This document shows, piece by piece, positions 55,723-64,000 of a stretch of 64,000 nucleotides of DNA. A program made the translations under genes and the position numbers. The stretch is from positions 111,186,320 to 111,250,319 of the forward strand of contig BSWB01000003.1 in assembly GCA_033239125.1 (NCBI GenBank). The letters are read 5' to 3'. The DNA is from Fagopyrum homotropicum (taxonomy: Eukaryota > Streptophyta > Magnoliopsida > Caryophyllales > Polygonaceae). Positions within the stretch are counted from its first letter, which is position 1, and each line of letters opens with the position of its first letter. The notes beneath the pieces were generated by a model, which saw only the letters and a program-made list of their open reading frames with translations, ran no database searches and was not told the DNA's origin.

Positions 55723-57740
55723 TTACTTCTCTGCTTGGACCTCCTCCAATACCATCTCCTCTATTGGATCATTCTTCACTCCCTCAAGGTATGGCTTGAG
55801 CCTTTGTCCATTGACTTTGAATATCTTGTGCGTTTGTGGATCGTAAAGATCCACATCACCATGTGGATGGTCTTCAGCTATCACATATGGACCTGTCCAC
55901 CTTGAGCGTATCTTTCCTGCAAAAAGTTTCAAACGTGATTGAAATAGAAGGACTTTGTTACGTGCTTGAAAGTCCTTTCGGAGGATATTCTGGTCATGAC
56001 ATGCTTTTGTCTTTTCTTTGTGTGCTCTGGCGTGGTCGTATGCATCCAGCCTTAACTCCTCCAGCTCTTGCCATTGAAGCTTCCGTAATTCTCCTACTTC
56101 ATTCACGTTCATGTTGCATTTATTTACCGCCCACCATGCTTTGTGTTCTAGATCCACCGGTAGGTGGCAAGCTTTCTCAAACACAAGTCGGAATGGGGAC
56201 ATTCCAATGGGAGTCTTGTACGCCGTGCGGTATGCCCACAAAGCGTCATTGAGCCTTAAGCTCCAATCCTTACTTCTTGGAGAAACCGTCTTTTCAAGGA
56301 TTGTCTTGATCTCCTGGTTGGACACTTCAGCTTGTCCATTTGTTTGTGGGTGGTAAGCTGTAGACACACGTTGATGGGCATGACACTTCTTGAGGAGAGC
56401 GGTGATCGTCTTGTTGCAAAAGTGAGTTCCCCTATCACTTATCAAAGCTTTAGGGATGCCAAACCTTGAAAAGATATTGTCCTTAAGAAAAACTGTCACA
56501 ACCTTAGAATCATCAGTTTTGGTGGCCTTTGCTTCCACCCACTTGGAAACATAGTCCACCGCAAGCAATACATAGGTATTCCCGAAAGAGTTAGGAAAAG
56601 GACCCATGAAATCTATCCCCAAACGTAAAAAATTTCACAAAATATAAGTGATGATTGAGGCATTTCATTTCTCCTAGAAACATTACCTACTCTTTGACAC
56701 CTATCAAACACCTTACAAAACCCAAAAGCATCTCGAAAGATGTGTGGCAAAAAGAACCCCGCATCTAAGACTTTTCTAGCAGTTTTGTTTGCACCAAAAT
56801 GTCCCCCACGTGCTTTAGAATGACAGAAGGAGAGAACAAATTGTACCTCATTATCCGGGATGCAACGGCGTATTACCTGGTCACTACAATGCTTCCTAAG
56901 ATATGGATCATCCCAAACGTAATGCCTTGCCTCGGCTTTCACCTTCTCTCTCTGTGCTTTGGTGAAGTCTGGAGGGTACTCACCTCTAACAAGAAAGTTA
57001 ATGATGTCAGCAAACCAAGGTTTAAAAGAATGAAGTTTAAACAAAACCTCTGTCATATAATCCGTAGGGGCGGTCAATGCATCACACAGGGGTGCAGACA
57101 GGGAAGGCGCAGGGGCGCCGGCATCTAGCCGCAGGGGTGGATGTGCGCGGGGCGGGTCTCTGGATCCGCAGGGGTGGTTAAGCAACAGAGAGTTGTGTAA
57201 AAAGTGTTGTCTAGGAAACTTCCAAGTATGGCCTTTCCTCTTGCTGGGTCTTCTTCCTCCTTCACCAGCCTACTCAAGTGGTCTGCCACCAGGTTCTCCG
57301 CTCCCTTCTTGTCTCGGATTTCCAAATTGAACTCACTTAGAAGGAGCACCCACTGGATCAACCTTGGCTTTGCTTCCTTGGTCATGAGGTAACAGAGGCC
57401 TGCATGGTCAGTAAACACGATTACCTTTACTCCAAGGAGGTATTGTCGGAATTTCTCCAGTGCAAACACCACCACTAACATCTCCTTCTCGGTGGTGGAG
57501 TAGTTCCTTTGAGCACCATTCAGCGTCATGGATGCATAGTGGATGACATGTGATACTCTTCCGTCCTTTTGTCCTAGGACGGCTCCTAAAACATAGTCGC
57601 TGGCGTCGCACATGATCACAAAAGGCTTCTCCCAATTGGAAGATCGGATGATGGGTGCACTAGTGAGGCAAGCTTTCAAGGTGTCAAACGCCTTCTTCCA
57701 ATCTTAATCAACCATAAAAGTCACATCTTTCTTCAGTAGC
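55723..57740 (-). pseudogene. pol: Pol fragment: RNase H and integrase, element D
   Basis: Three overlapping pieces in three frames make up the C-terminal half of Pol. The piece 57125-57679 is RNase H (CDASDYVLGAVLGQ, TDHAGLCYL). The piece 56613-57185 holds the HHCC finger (FCHSKARGGHFG, later DRCQRVG) after a linker of translated D-type palindromes. The piece 55723-56622 is the integrase core with Asp in GIDFMGPF, Asp in LISDRG and Glu in QAEVSNQE. Two frameshifts (near 57125-57180 and near 56615) break it. At 57740 the frame is cut by the LTR of E, so RT is not in the window. Confidence 0.82.
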
Positions 57741-59372
57741 TGTTCGACTCAAAGTGTGCGTGCAAATAAGTTTTAATTATAAAACTAAAACAAAAGCAAG
57801 CGAACCCACAGTGTACGGATCGGCGTAGTTAAGCAAGTATTCTAGAGTATCGAACTCAGGGATTTGGTGAGAATAAAATCGATTTCAGTTATCTAACAAA
57901 GTGCAAAAGCTTTTGTGATTAATAAAGGAGGAAATGATTCCAAGGATTCAAGTATCCGACTGTGACTTTCGATTCAAGACACTTCTAAAGATCAAAGGAC
58001 AAAGTTTATATTGCCAAGGTTATGTGTTTCCAAAGTAGATATCGTACGATGAAGTTCCGAAACCTATTTGTCTAATCCAAAGGCTCTCTCTAAAAGGGTT
58101 GTTGAGGCTGCAATATAGAAAGGTCTAGGGATAAGAATTACACTCAAACTAACTACCTAAAACCCCAGGATGTGACTCTCCAAGGTAAAGATAGAAAGCA
58201 CACTTAAAACCTTAATAAAGGATGTTGAGTCTCTCTATTACCTAAATCTTGTAATCTTAATGTTGAAGTCTCTTCAAATACTTAAATAGAGGTTAAAAAG
58301 GTTAAGCAAGGTTGAGATTTAGGCAAGGATTAACTTTGGTTAAAGAATAAATCAATTAAAGATCGTTAGAAGAATAAATCGACTGGATCATAGGAAAATC
58401 GGACGATTTTCCTGAACAACAACACGATTTTTCTGTTGTCGCAAAGTTAAAATCTAAACTCTCAGGGTCCAAATGTTTGAATGAGTTCATTCTATCATCA
58501 TCTAAGCCTCAATCATCAACTATTCTCCCCAGAATCACAAAAGTTTTAGCCAACCATTTTCAAAATCAAATCAAAATTGAGATTGAATGAATAAATCAAA
58601 TAAACCCGAACATTGATTAAAAACCCAATAATCTCCAAATCTGTAAATCAAATTCAAATCCAATTAAAGTATTTCTCAATTTACTCAGTAATGTGTTCAC
58701 GAACCACAAGAATTGCAAAGGAAACAAAGAATCTCACAATGATGATCAAGATTGACTTCCCGGCTATTTCCCTTTCAATCTCCTTCCAAGAATCTTCAAT
58801 CTCTCTCAAACGTGTAAAGATCTTCCGCTACGGAACCCTAATTTTCACTCCTAGGGTTCCAATGTATAGTTCCTTGCTAATGGGCCGCTTGGCAAAACAC
58901 TTCTCAAGTCCAAAAGTGATGGGCTTTGAGTCATCTTTATCCTTGGGCCGAAAGGTCGGAAAATCATGCTAGCCGATTTACAAGAAAAACTGCTCGATTT
59001 TTATTAAAGAAAATCATCCGATTTATATGCAAATTGGCACGATTTTCTTCAACTGAGAATGCTCGTCTTTTGGCTTGTGTCCTTCCTCCCTTTTGTGACT
59101 CTTTTACACAACTCCCTTGCTCTTTCTGGTTCCTCTAAGACTCCTTAAGCTTCCCTAATAGCCTTAGATGCTCCTTTCTCCACTTTTGCTTCCAAATCCA
59201 CTGAATTTACCTACAATTCAACCAAAACTCGTGTAGACCTCTATTTCCGGAATATAAATGAATAAAGCCTAAAAGGTACACCAATTCTCTCTAAATGCAA
59301 GGTAAACCGAGGTAAACCGAGGTAAACCTCTACAATATGCATGATTATAATGGTATATAACTCATGTCATCA
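57741..59372 (-). mobile_element. 3' LTR of element E
   Basis: 1632 bp from TGTTCGACTC to ACTCATGTCATCA on the plus strand. The PBS-proximal segment (gaacccacagtgtacggatc) matches the fragment at 35588-36249 in reverse. Palindromes of the TCGGNCGA type are at 58375-58435 and half-sites at 58965-59050. Confidence 0.87.
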
Positions 59373-59411
59373 AAATACCCCATACTTGCCCCTTGCTTGT
59401 CCCCAAGCAAG
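59373..59411 (-). promoter_or_regulatory. Polypurine tract and hairpin next to 3' LTR (E)
   Basis: Perfect 8-bp arms CTTGCTTG and CAAGCAAG around GGGA on the sense strand, followed by GGGGCAAGTATGGGGTATTT against the LTR. Confidence 0.75.
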
Positions 59412-60591
59412 ATTCAAACCTAGAATACAAGATGTCATGGATTATATATATGAAAACTCAAAAACCTTTTGTTTGGTAGTGCTTCTTCTTATTGGGTCAC
59501 CCTCAAAGTGATGTTTTAAGACATAGGAAGACAGGGCATGTATCAATGATAATAATAATACCAACTAACTCTCTTTTCCTTCTCAAAAACACAAATAAAA
59601 GACATGATAAAGATGTAGGGACAATTAAAATCAAACAAATCTAAGCCATGAAGTCTTAATTACATGCATAAAAGTCTCAAGGTCTTCCAATCAAAGAAGA
59701 AAAAGTCTAAAAAACGTGTGAAAGGTGGGGATTCTTTTAAGGAATTGTGGTGCTAATCCGGGAAAGAGGAACAATATAATACCTTCAAGAATTTACTTCA
59801 CCACACATGCTTTTCATGTAAAAGCTTTGCTTTCTTTGTACTTTACTTTTTTGAGAGTATGGACAGCGGTGCACAATAACCGAAGCCTAGGAGATCGGCG
59901 TTTCTCAATTTCGAGATGCCTCAAACCCTTGATGCACATACCATATCCCGTTAGGACTTGTCGTTCATTCGGACTTTGGCAAGACACAAACACCCGGCTA
60001 TGTGAATGGTGCCGAGTTACTCATCCTCATGTTCAACGTCCCCAAACCTATAATTTGCTAAACTTTCACTTAACACATTTTTTATTGGCCTCCCACATCA
60101 AACATGCCTTTTTCAATCACTTATCCTAATTCTCGGATGGTAAAAAGGAGGTCAAATATTTCATTGAGGAGCTAGCATGAACAAGATATGAATTAGAGAA
60201 GAATTGAATTGCCTTGGTCATTCTTATATGATGCAAAAGTACTTATAATATAGCTTCGACCATTATTTCATTCACTTATCAAAACATCAAGATCATATAA
60301 ACCATTCATGTGTTCAGGTAAGAAAAGTAAGCTCATTCATGCTACAATTAAAATCTCAACACAACCACGTCATCTTTTTGCCTTTTCCACATCACAATTC
60401 TCATCATAGAGGTCATTTCCATCATAAGAAGCACAACATTTTTTTGAAAACTCATAATTTTTGAGAGAAAGCATGCAAATGCGAATGTCATAGTGGAAAG
60501 CAAGTAGTGCAAGAGTTATTACAAGCCAAATCATCAAATGTAATACAAAGTGCATAAAGTGCGAAAATGAAGTAAAAGAGATTGTAAGTAC
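59412..60591 (-). other. 3' noncoding region of E
   Basis: AT-rich, no gene. The conserved 3' block is at 59858-60147. The order of landmarks is the same as in A and C. Confidence 0.65.
59858..60147 (-). repeat. Conserved noncoding 3' block (copy in E)
   Basis: Shares the words gacagcggtgcac, ccgaagcctagga, tttggcaagacacaaacac and ccggctatgtgaatgg with A and C in the same order and at similar spacing. Confidence 0.65.
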
Positions 60592-60632
60592 CCCCACCCC
60601 ATACTTAATCTTCACATTGTCCCCAATGTGAA
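60592..60632 (-). promoter_or_regulatory. Internal polypurine-like tract with hairpin (E)
   Basis: The best hairpin of this class: sense arms TTCACATTG and CAATGTGAA pair fully around the loop GGGA, followed by TTAAGTATGGGGTGGGGG. Confidence 0.65.
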
Positions 60633-60684
60633 AAATCAAGAATAAGATGGAGAAAAATACTTATAATGTAAAAGGAGTGCGAAC

Positions 60685-62210
60685 TCAATCCTCAATCGGT
60701 GGCGGTGGTGGAGGATATGGATACATCGGTGCGCTGGGATCGTAGAAGTGGCCGAACTGATGGTAGTACATGTCTCTCATCTGGCCATCATAGGAGGAGT
60801 GTCTAGCATCCGTCTCCCGCCAGTACGCCGCGAACTGAGTGTTCAGGGCGCTGTAGTCGGTTTGGAGGGCCTGATAATCTGAGCGCAGATCATGGTAGTC
60901 GGTGCGTAGACCTTGGAAACTAGAGACTAAGTCTCTAAAATGTCGGGGAAATCCATTTCCGCGTCCCCGTCCTCTACCGTGGCTAGGGGCGTGTGCAAAG
61001 GAATGACGGGGTGGCTGCATCTCATCCTCCTTCTCCTCCGTGCCTCGACTAGTCCGGCTCGATCCTGCACCATGAGTATCGGTATCCATGGCATCCGTGG
61101 CATGTCCACTTTAAGTGTCACTTTCGAACTCTAGCATGGTCCCCTGGTGTACTCCGTCCTCATGATCCTCCTCATCCTCAGTGTCACCTGCATCATCATA
61201 ATAACAAGAAGGAGGAGCTACCTCCTCAAGCATGAGTACAAAAGTCTCCTTCCAATTCCTCTTGTTCCGAATGCTGTATTCGGACTTCCACACTATCTCG
61301 GATGGCTTCTTTTGTGGATCCTTTGCCCACGGAATGGGCACATCAAGAGTTCCTCTACCTCGGGGAATCAAAACCTGTCTCGCTACCAATCTTTGTGATC
61401 CTAAAGGCTAGGCACTCTCAGCTAAAATGCAATCTGAAAAATCTAACTCCAATGCCTTTGCCACATGAGTGACAAGGCCTCCAGCACATATGTCACCTTT
61501 TGCCTTGTTGGCTATCTTTCCTAGATAGTCATCAAGCATAGAGGTGATGTCGGGAATGGTACTACAGGTCATACAATACAAGATAAAGAGCTCATCGGCC
61601 TTGAGCTTCTGTGGAGTCTCCGTACGTGCAAACAAGCTCTCACTAAGAATCCTATGCACTACCTTAAATGAAAGGTTGTACATACTAGTCTCTTTCGAAT
61701 TCCCGGGTCTCCACTTATCACCACCATACTCTCCCACTGAAATGGTTTCCCAAAAGGCACTAGCACTCACTCCTCTCGCGAATGTGCCTGTAGAAGAATA
61801 GGAAAAACCAAACAAATCCCCAAAGTCATCAATAGTCATGGCATGGTTTTGGTTCATGAGGCGGAAAGAGACCGTCCTCTCTCTACGATCATGCTCAAAC
61901 ATACTTAGGAATTCTAGGGTGATCTCGGTATAAGCATCCTCCCTAATCATAGCAAACTGACTCAGCCCAACTCTATCTAACATCATGTCCACATCCTCTC
62001 GAACAAACAAAGAGTCTAATTCATCTAACACAATGTATCGAGGAGGGGTGAACGGACGATCTAAGAGACGTCGTATCTCTTCTTATGTTTTGAGAGGGGA
62101 GGAGGGAGTTTTGGTTTAGCTTGAGAGGGTGGTGGTGGTGGGGGAGGGGCTTTGGAAGAAGATCCCTTCTTCTTCCCCGTATTTCTAGTGATTATTTTCA
62201 AAGTCTCCAT
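60685..62210 (-). pseudogene. Broken post-pol ORF (Athila ORF-1 family), element E
   Basis: The start is the ATG at 62210 (METLKIITRN), Lys/Ser/Pro-rich at first. After a frameshift and stop near 62085 the main frame holds FRLM, ETPQKLKADELFILYCM and GGLVTHVA segments. In-frame stops follow near 61406 (TAG) and 61109 (TAA). The C-terminus, YPYPPPPPP, ends at 60685, as in A and C. The copy lies between the internal polypurine module and the pol spacer, as in the other elements. Not functional as a single protein. Confidence 0.72.
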
Positions 62211-63072
62211 TCTGCAAGGAAAAATCGTCCTGTTCTAGGGAAAAAATCGTCTGATTTTTCTAGGCTAGATCGGTTTTGTTGTCGATTTCAACACAACTCA
62301 CAAATCTGTAAAGTTCTGAGCAAACTAACACCACACACAGTCTCCTAGGGGTGATTCTAAGCAAAGCCCTCAATCAATCTCAACAAACAAACAATCTCTA
62401 AGCAAGAATCAAAATCGAGCGAAAAACTTAGGTTTCGAATTGAAAAACCTGAATTCCGGATGAATGAGTCGTTTTCCAAGCTTGTTGTTGCTAGATCCTC
62501 GTTCCTTATCGAAAGTGCTTCAATTTAGGCTCAAGAATCGTTCAAAACGATTAAGAAACGAGGAGATGAGAGGGTAGGCGATTTTCGGCTCTTTGGGAGG
62601 AATGGAAATCGGGAATGGAGAAGTGTGGAAAGAGAGAATCGAGTGGTGAAGGCTTTATATAGGCCGGAGGTTTTGTGAAGAAAATCGGACGATTTATTGG
62701 GTCGATTTATTTGTCGGCCCGATTTTTCTTCACTTTCTCAGCTCAAAAGGGAAAATCGGACGATTTATTGTAAGGGGGTCGATGTGGGGGGCGATTTTTC
62801 TCCCAGTTGCCAAAAATCGTCTTGCTCTGTTCCTAAATCGAACGATTTACTTTGTGTAGCTCGATTTCTTTCCTTCTTTTATTTGAAGATTGCAATTTTA
62901 ACTATTTTGTATCCCCTATCTTCATTGATTTCTCAATTTGGACCTAGTTTCTGCGATTTTTGAAACAAACAAACCAAGAGTGCATTGAGGAACAAACAAA
63001 AGCAAAAACAAAAGAAACAAACAACTAAAGTAAGCTATACTAACTGACAAGAAAATAAAAGAGTTATACTAC
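62211..63072 (-). other. Spacer between pol and post-pol ORF, element E
   Basis: Noncoding. TCGGNCGA-type palindromes and half-sites lie at 62218-62275 and 62683-62865. No gene. Confidence 0.6.
62683..62865. repeat. Family-E palindrome cluster (shared type with B)
   Basis: Three or four copies of AAATCGGACGATTT, each followed by further half-sites such as CCGATTTTTC or CGATTTTTC within about 20-30 bases. In the LTR at 58403 a longer version pairs 10 bases on each side (AGGAAAATCG with CGATTTTCCT). Confidence 0.75.
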
Positions 63073-63090
63073 CATGGGTTGCCTCCCAAG
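63073..63090 (-). promoter_or_regulatory. Post-pol stem-loop (E)
   Basis: The sense arms CUUGGG and CCCAUG, with one mismatch, flank the loop AGGCAA. The loop and flanking AAGCGCTT are unchanged. Confidence 0.5.
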
Positions 63091-63137
63091 AAGCGCTTGA
63101 TTTATCGTCTTTAGCTGGACGGTGTTTGTTTTGATGT

Positions 63138-64000
63138 TCAATGGAAGAGGATAGGAGCTATCTCCTCAGCCGGAACTTCCGGTGTGTACTTCTTCAACCG
63201 TTGGCCATTTACTTTGAAACTACCACTTTGTTCACCCCATACTTCAACTGCACAATGGGGGAAATTTCGTTTAATTACATAAGGTCCTGTCCAACGGGAT
63301 TTAAGCTTACCTGAGAATAGTCGAAGCCTTGAGTTGAATAGAAGAACTTGATCTCCTTCTTTCAAATCCTTTGGGATGATGTGCTTATTATGCCAACGCT
63401 TTGTCCTTTCCTTGTAGATCTTTGCGTTCTCATACGCATTCAGCCGGATCTCGTCTAGCTCGTTGATGTCCAAAAGCCGCTTCTCTCCGGCTTCTTTCAT
63501 GTCGAAGTTGAGCCACTTGACAACCCAATATGCTTTATGCTATAGCTCTACAGGAAGATGACAAGATTTACCATAAACAAGGTTATATGGAGTCGTACCT
63601 ATGGGTGTCTTAAAGGCGGTCCTGTACGCCCATAGTGCATCGTCGAGCTTCATCGACCAGTCCTTCCATGTTTTAGAGACAATTTTCTCTAAAATTCCCT
63701 TAATCTCTCTCTATTGGATATCTCAACTTGTCCGCTAGTTTACGGATGGTATGGTGTAGCTATCTTATGGGTCACCCCATACTTAGCCAATAAAGTCTCA
63801 AATCGACGGGTTGTGAAGTGCGTTCCTCCATCACTAATGATGGTTCGGGGAGTCCCGAACCTTGGGAAGATCGTTCTATTAAAGAAATTTACTACTACCA
63901 TTGCATCATTAGTAGGAGAAGCGATTGCTTCTACCCATCTTGAGACATAGTCTACGGCTAGAAGTATGTACTGGTTTCCACAAGAGGATGGAAACGGTCC
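63138..64000 (-). pseudogene. pol: Integrase C-terminal part of pol, element E
   Basis: The 120 C-terminal codons (63138-63500) are open and very close to C (MKEAGEKRLLD..., RWTGPYVIKR, VNGQRLKKYTPE). Upstream a TAG replaces the Glu codon in the VELEHKAYW segment (about 63541), and a 2-bp insertion near 63712 breaks the SNREIKGI segment. The remaining DDE-core sequence continues to the window edge in another frame. RT, gag and the 5' LTR are outside. Confidence 0.8.

Larger units (their letters stand above)
51300..57740 (-). mobile_element. Athila-type element D, 3' half, cut by element E
   Basis: In order from the left: 3' LTR, polypurine module, internal polypurine module, post-pol ORF remnant, spacer, stem-loop, integrase, RNase H. 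The upstream part of pol, gag and the 5' LTR lie beyond E, outside the window. Its pol is clearly diverged from A, B, C and E (for example GVDFMGPF is GIDFMGPF and the linkers differ). Confidence 0.8.
57741..64000 (-). mobile_element. Athila-type element E, 3' part, inserted in pol of D
   Basis: The order from the left is 3' LTR, polypurine module, 3' noncoding DNA with the conserved block, internal polypurine module, post-pol ORF remnant, spacer, stem-loop and integrase, running off the window. Insertion into the D pol frame right after cttcagtagc shows that E is younger than D. The presumed target duplication is GTAGC (57736-57740); its partner is outside the window. Confidence 0.87.

Noticed and set aside
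46420..57180. A CRISPR-like array made of GCAGGGGC repeats
   Set aside because: Repeat spacing is irregular, units are inverted repeats with changing arms, and the context is plant retrotransposons.
59725..60129. 134-codon plus-strand frame in element E
   Set aside because: It crosses the conserved 3' block, but the frame is not conserved in the copies in A and C.

Overview
This is nuclear DNA of a flowering plant, probably a eudicot. The window is dominated by Ty3/gypsy LTR retrotransposons of the Athila type (gag-PR-RT-RNase H-IN, a post-pol ORF of the Athila ORF-1 family, and a primer-binding site matching the 3' end of plant tRNA-Asp). The one convincing host gene is an intronless CC-type (ROXY) glutaredoxin, a land-plant-specific class. 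I cannot name the species.

Layout. All Athila-type elements lie on the minus strand. 1-8182: element C without its 5' part, pol intact. 8179-13054 plus 34005-35587: element A', whose 5' LTR was split by a later insertion. 13055-34004: element A, with two 1736-bp LTRs and an exact 5-bp target duplication (ACCAC). 15056-24184: element B, nested in the 3' noncoding part of A. This gives three levels of nesting. 35588-36249: LTR fragment in the opposite orientation. 36250-37085: hAT transposon remnant with a BED zinc finger. 37090-41690: AT-rich tandem array with a period of about 1.46 kb built from two sub-units. 42978-43379: glutaredoxin gene. 45330-47180: solo LTR with target duplication GGTGG. 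50390-51299: probable LTR fragment. 51300-57740: element D, cut in its pol by element E, which runs from 57741 past the window end.

No element is autonomous. A and A' have lost the integrase core at the same breakpoints, yet A has a target duplication, so integrase must have acted in trans. B has a nearly whole gag-pol, but its integrase has His in place of the first catalytic Asp. C has an open PR-RT-RH-IN frame but no 5' end or LTR here. A keeps the only uninterrupted post-pol ORF.

The most unusual signal is a layer of small inverted-repeat elements shared by these retrotransposons. (1) Each family carries its own short palindrome many times, in LTRs, spacers and linker-coding regions. Families A, B/E and C share the core CGGNCG with family-specific complementary arms. 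Element D and the unrelated solo LTR share a different one, GCAGGGGC with complementary arms. (2) A hairpin with constant loop AGGCAA lies next to the pol stop in every element, and its stem covaries. (3) A module of a G-loop hairpin plus a polypurine tract (AAGTATGGGG) occurs next to the 3' LTR and again downstream of the post-pol ORF. I know of no description of this combination. These are readings by eye and need the computations given with each finding.
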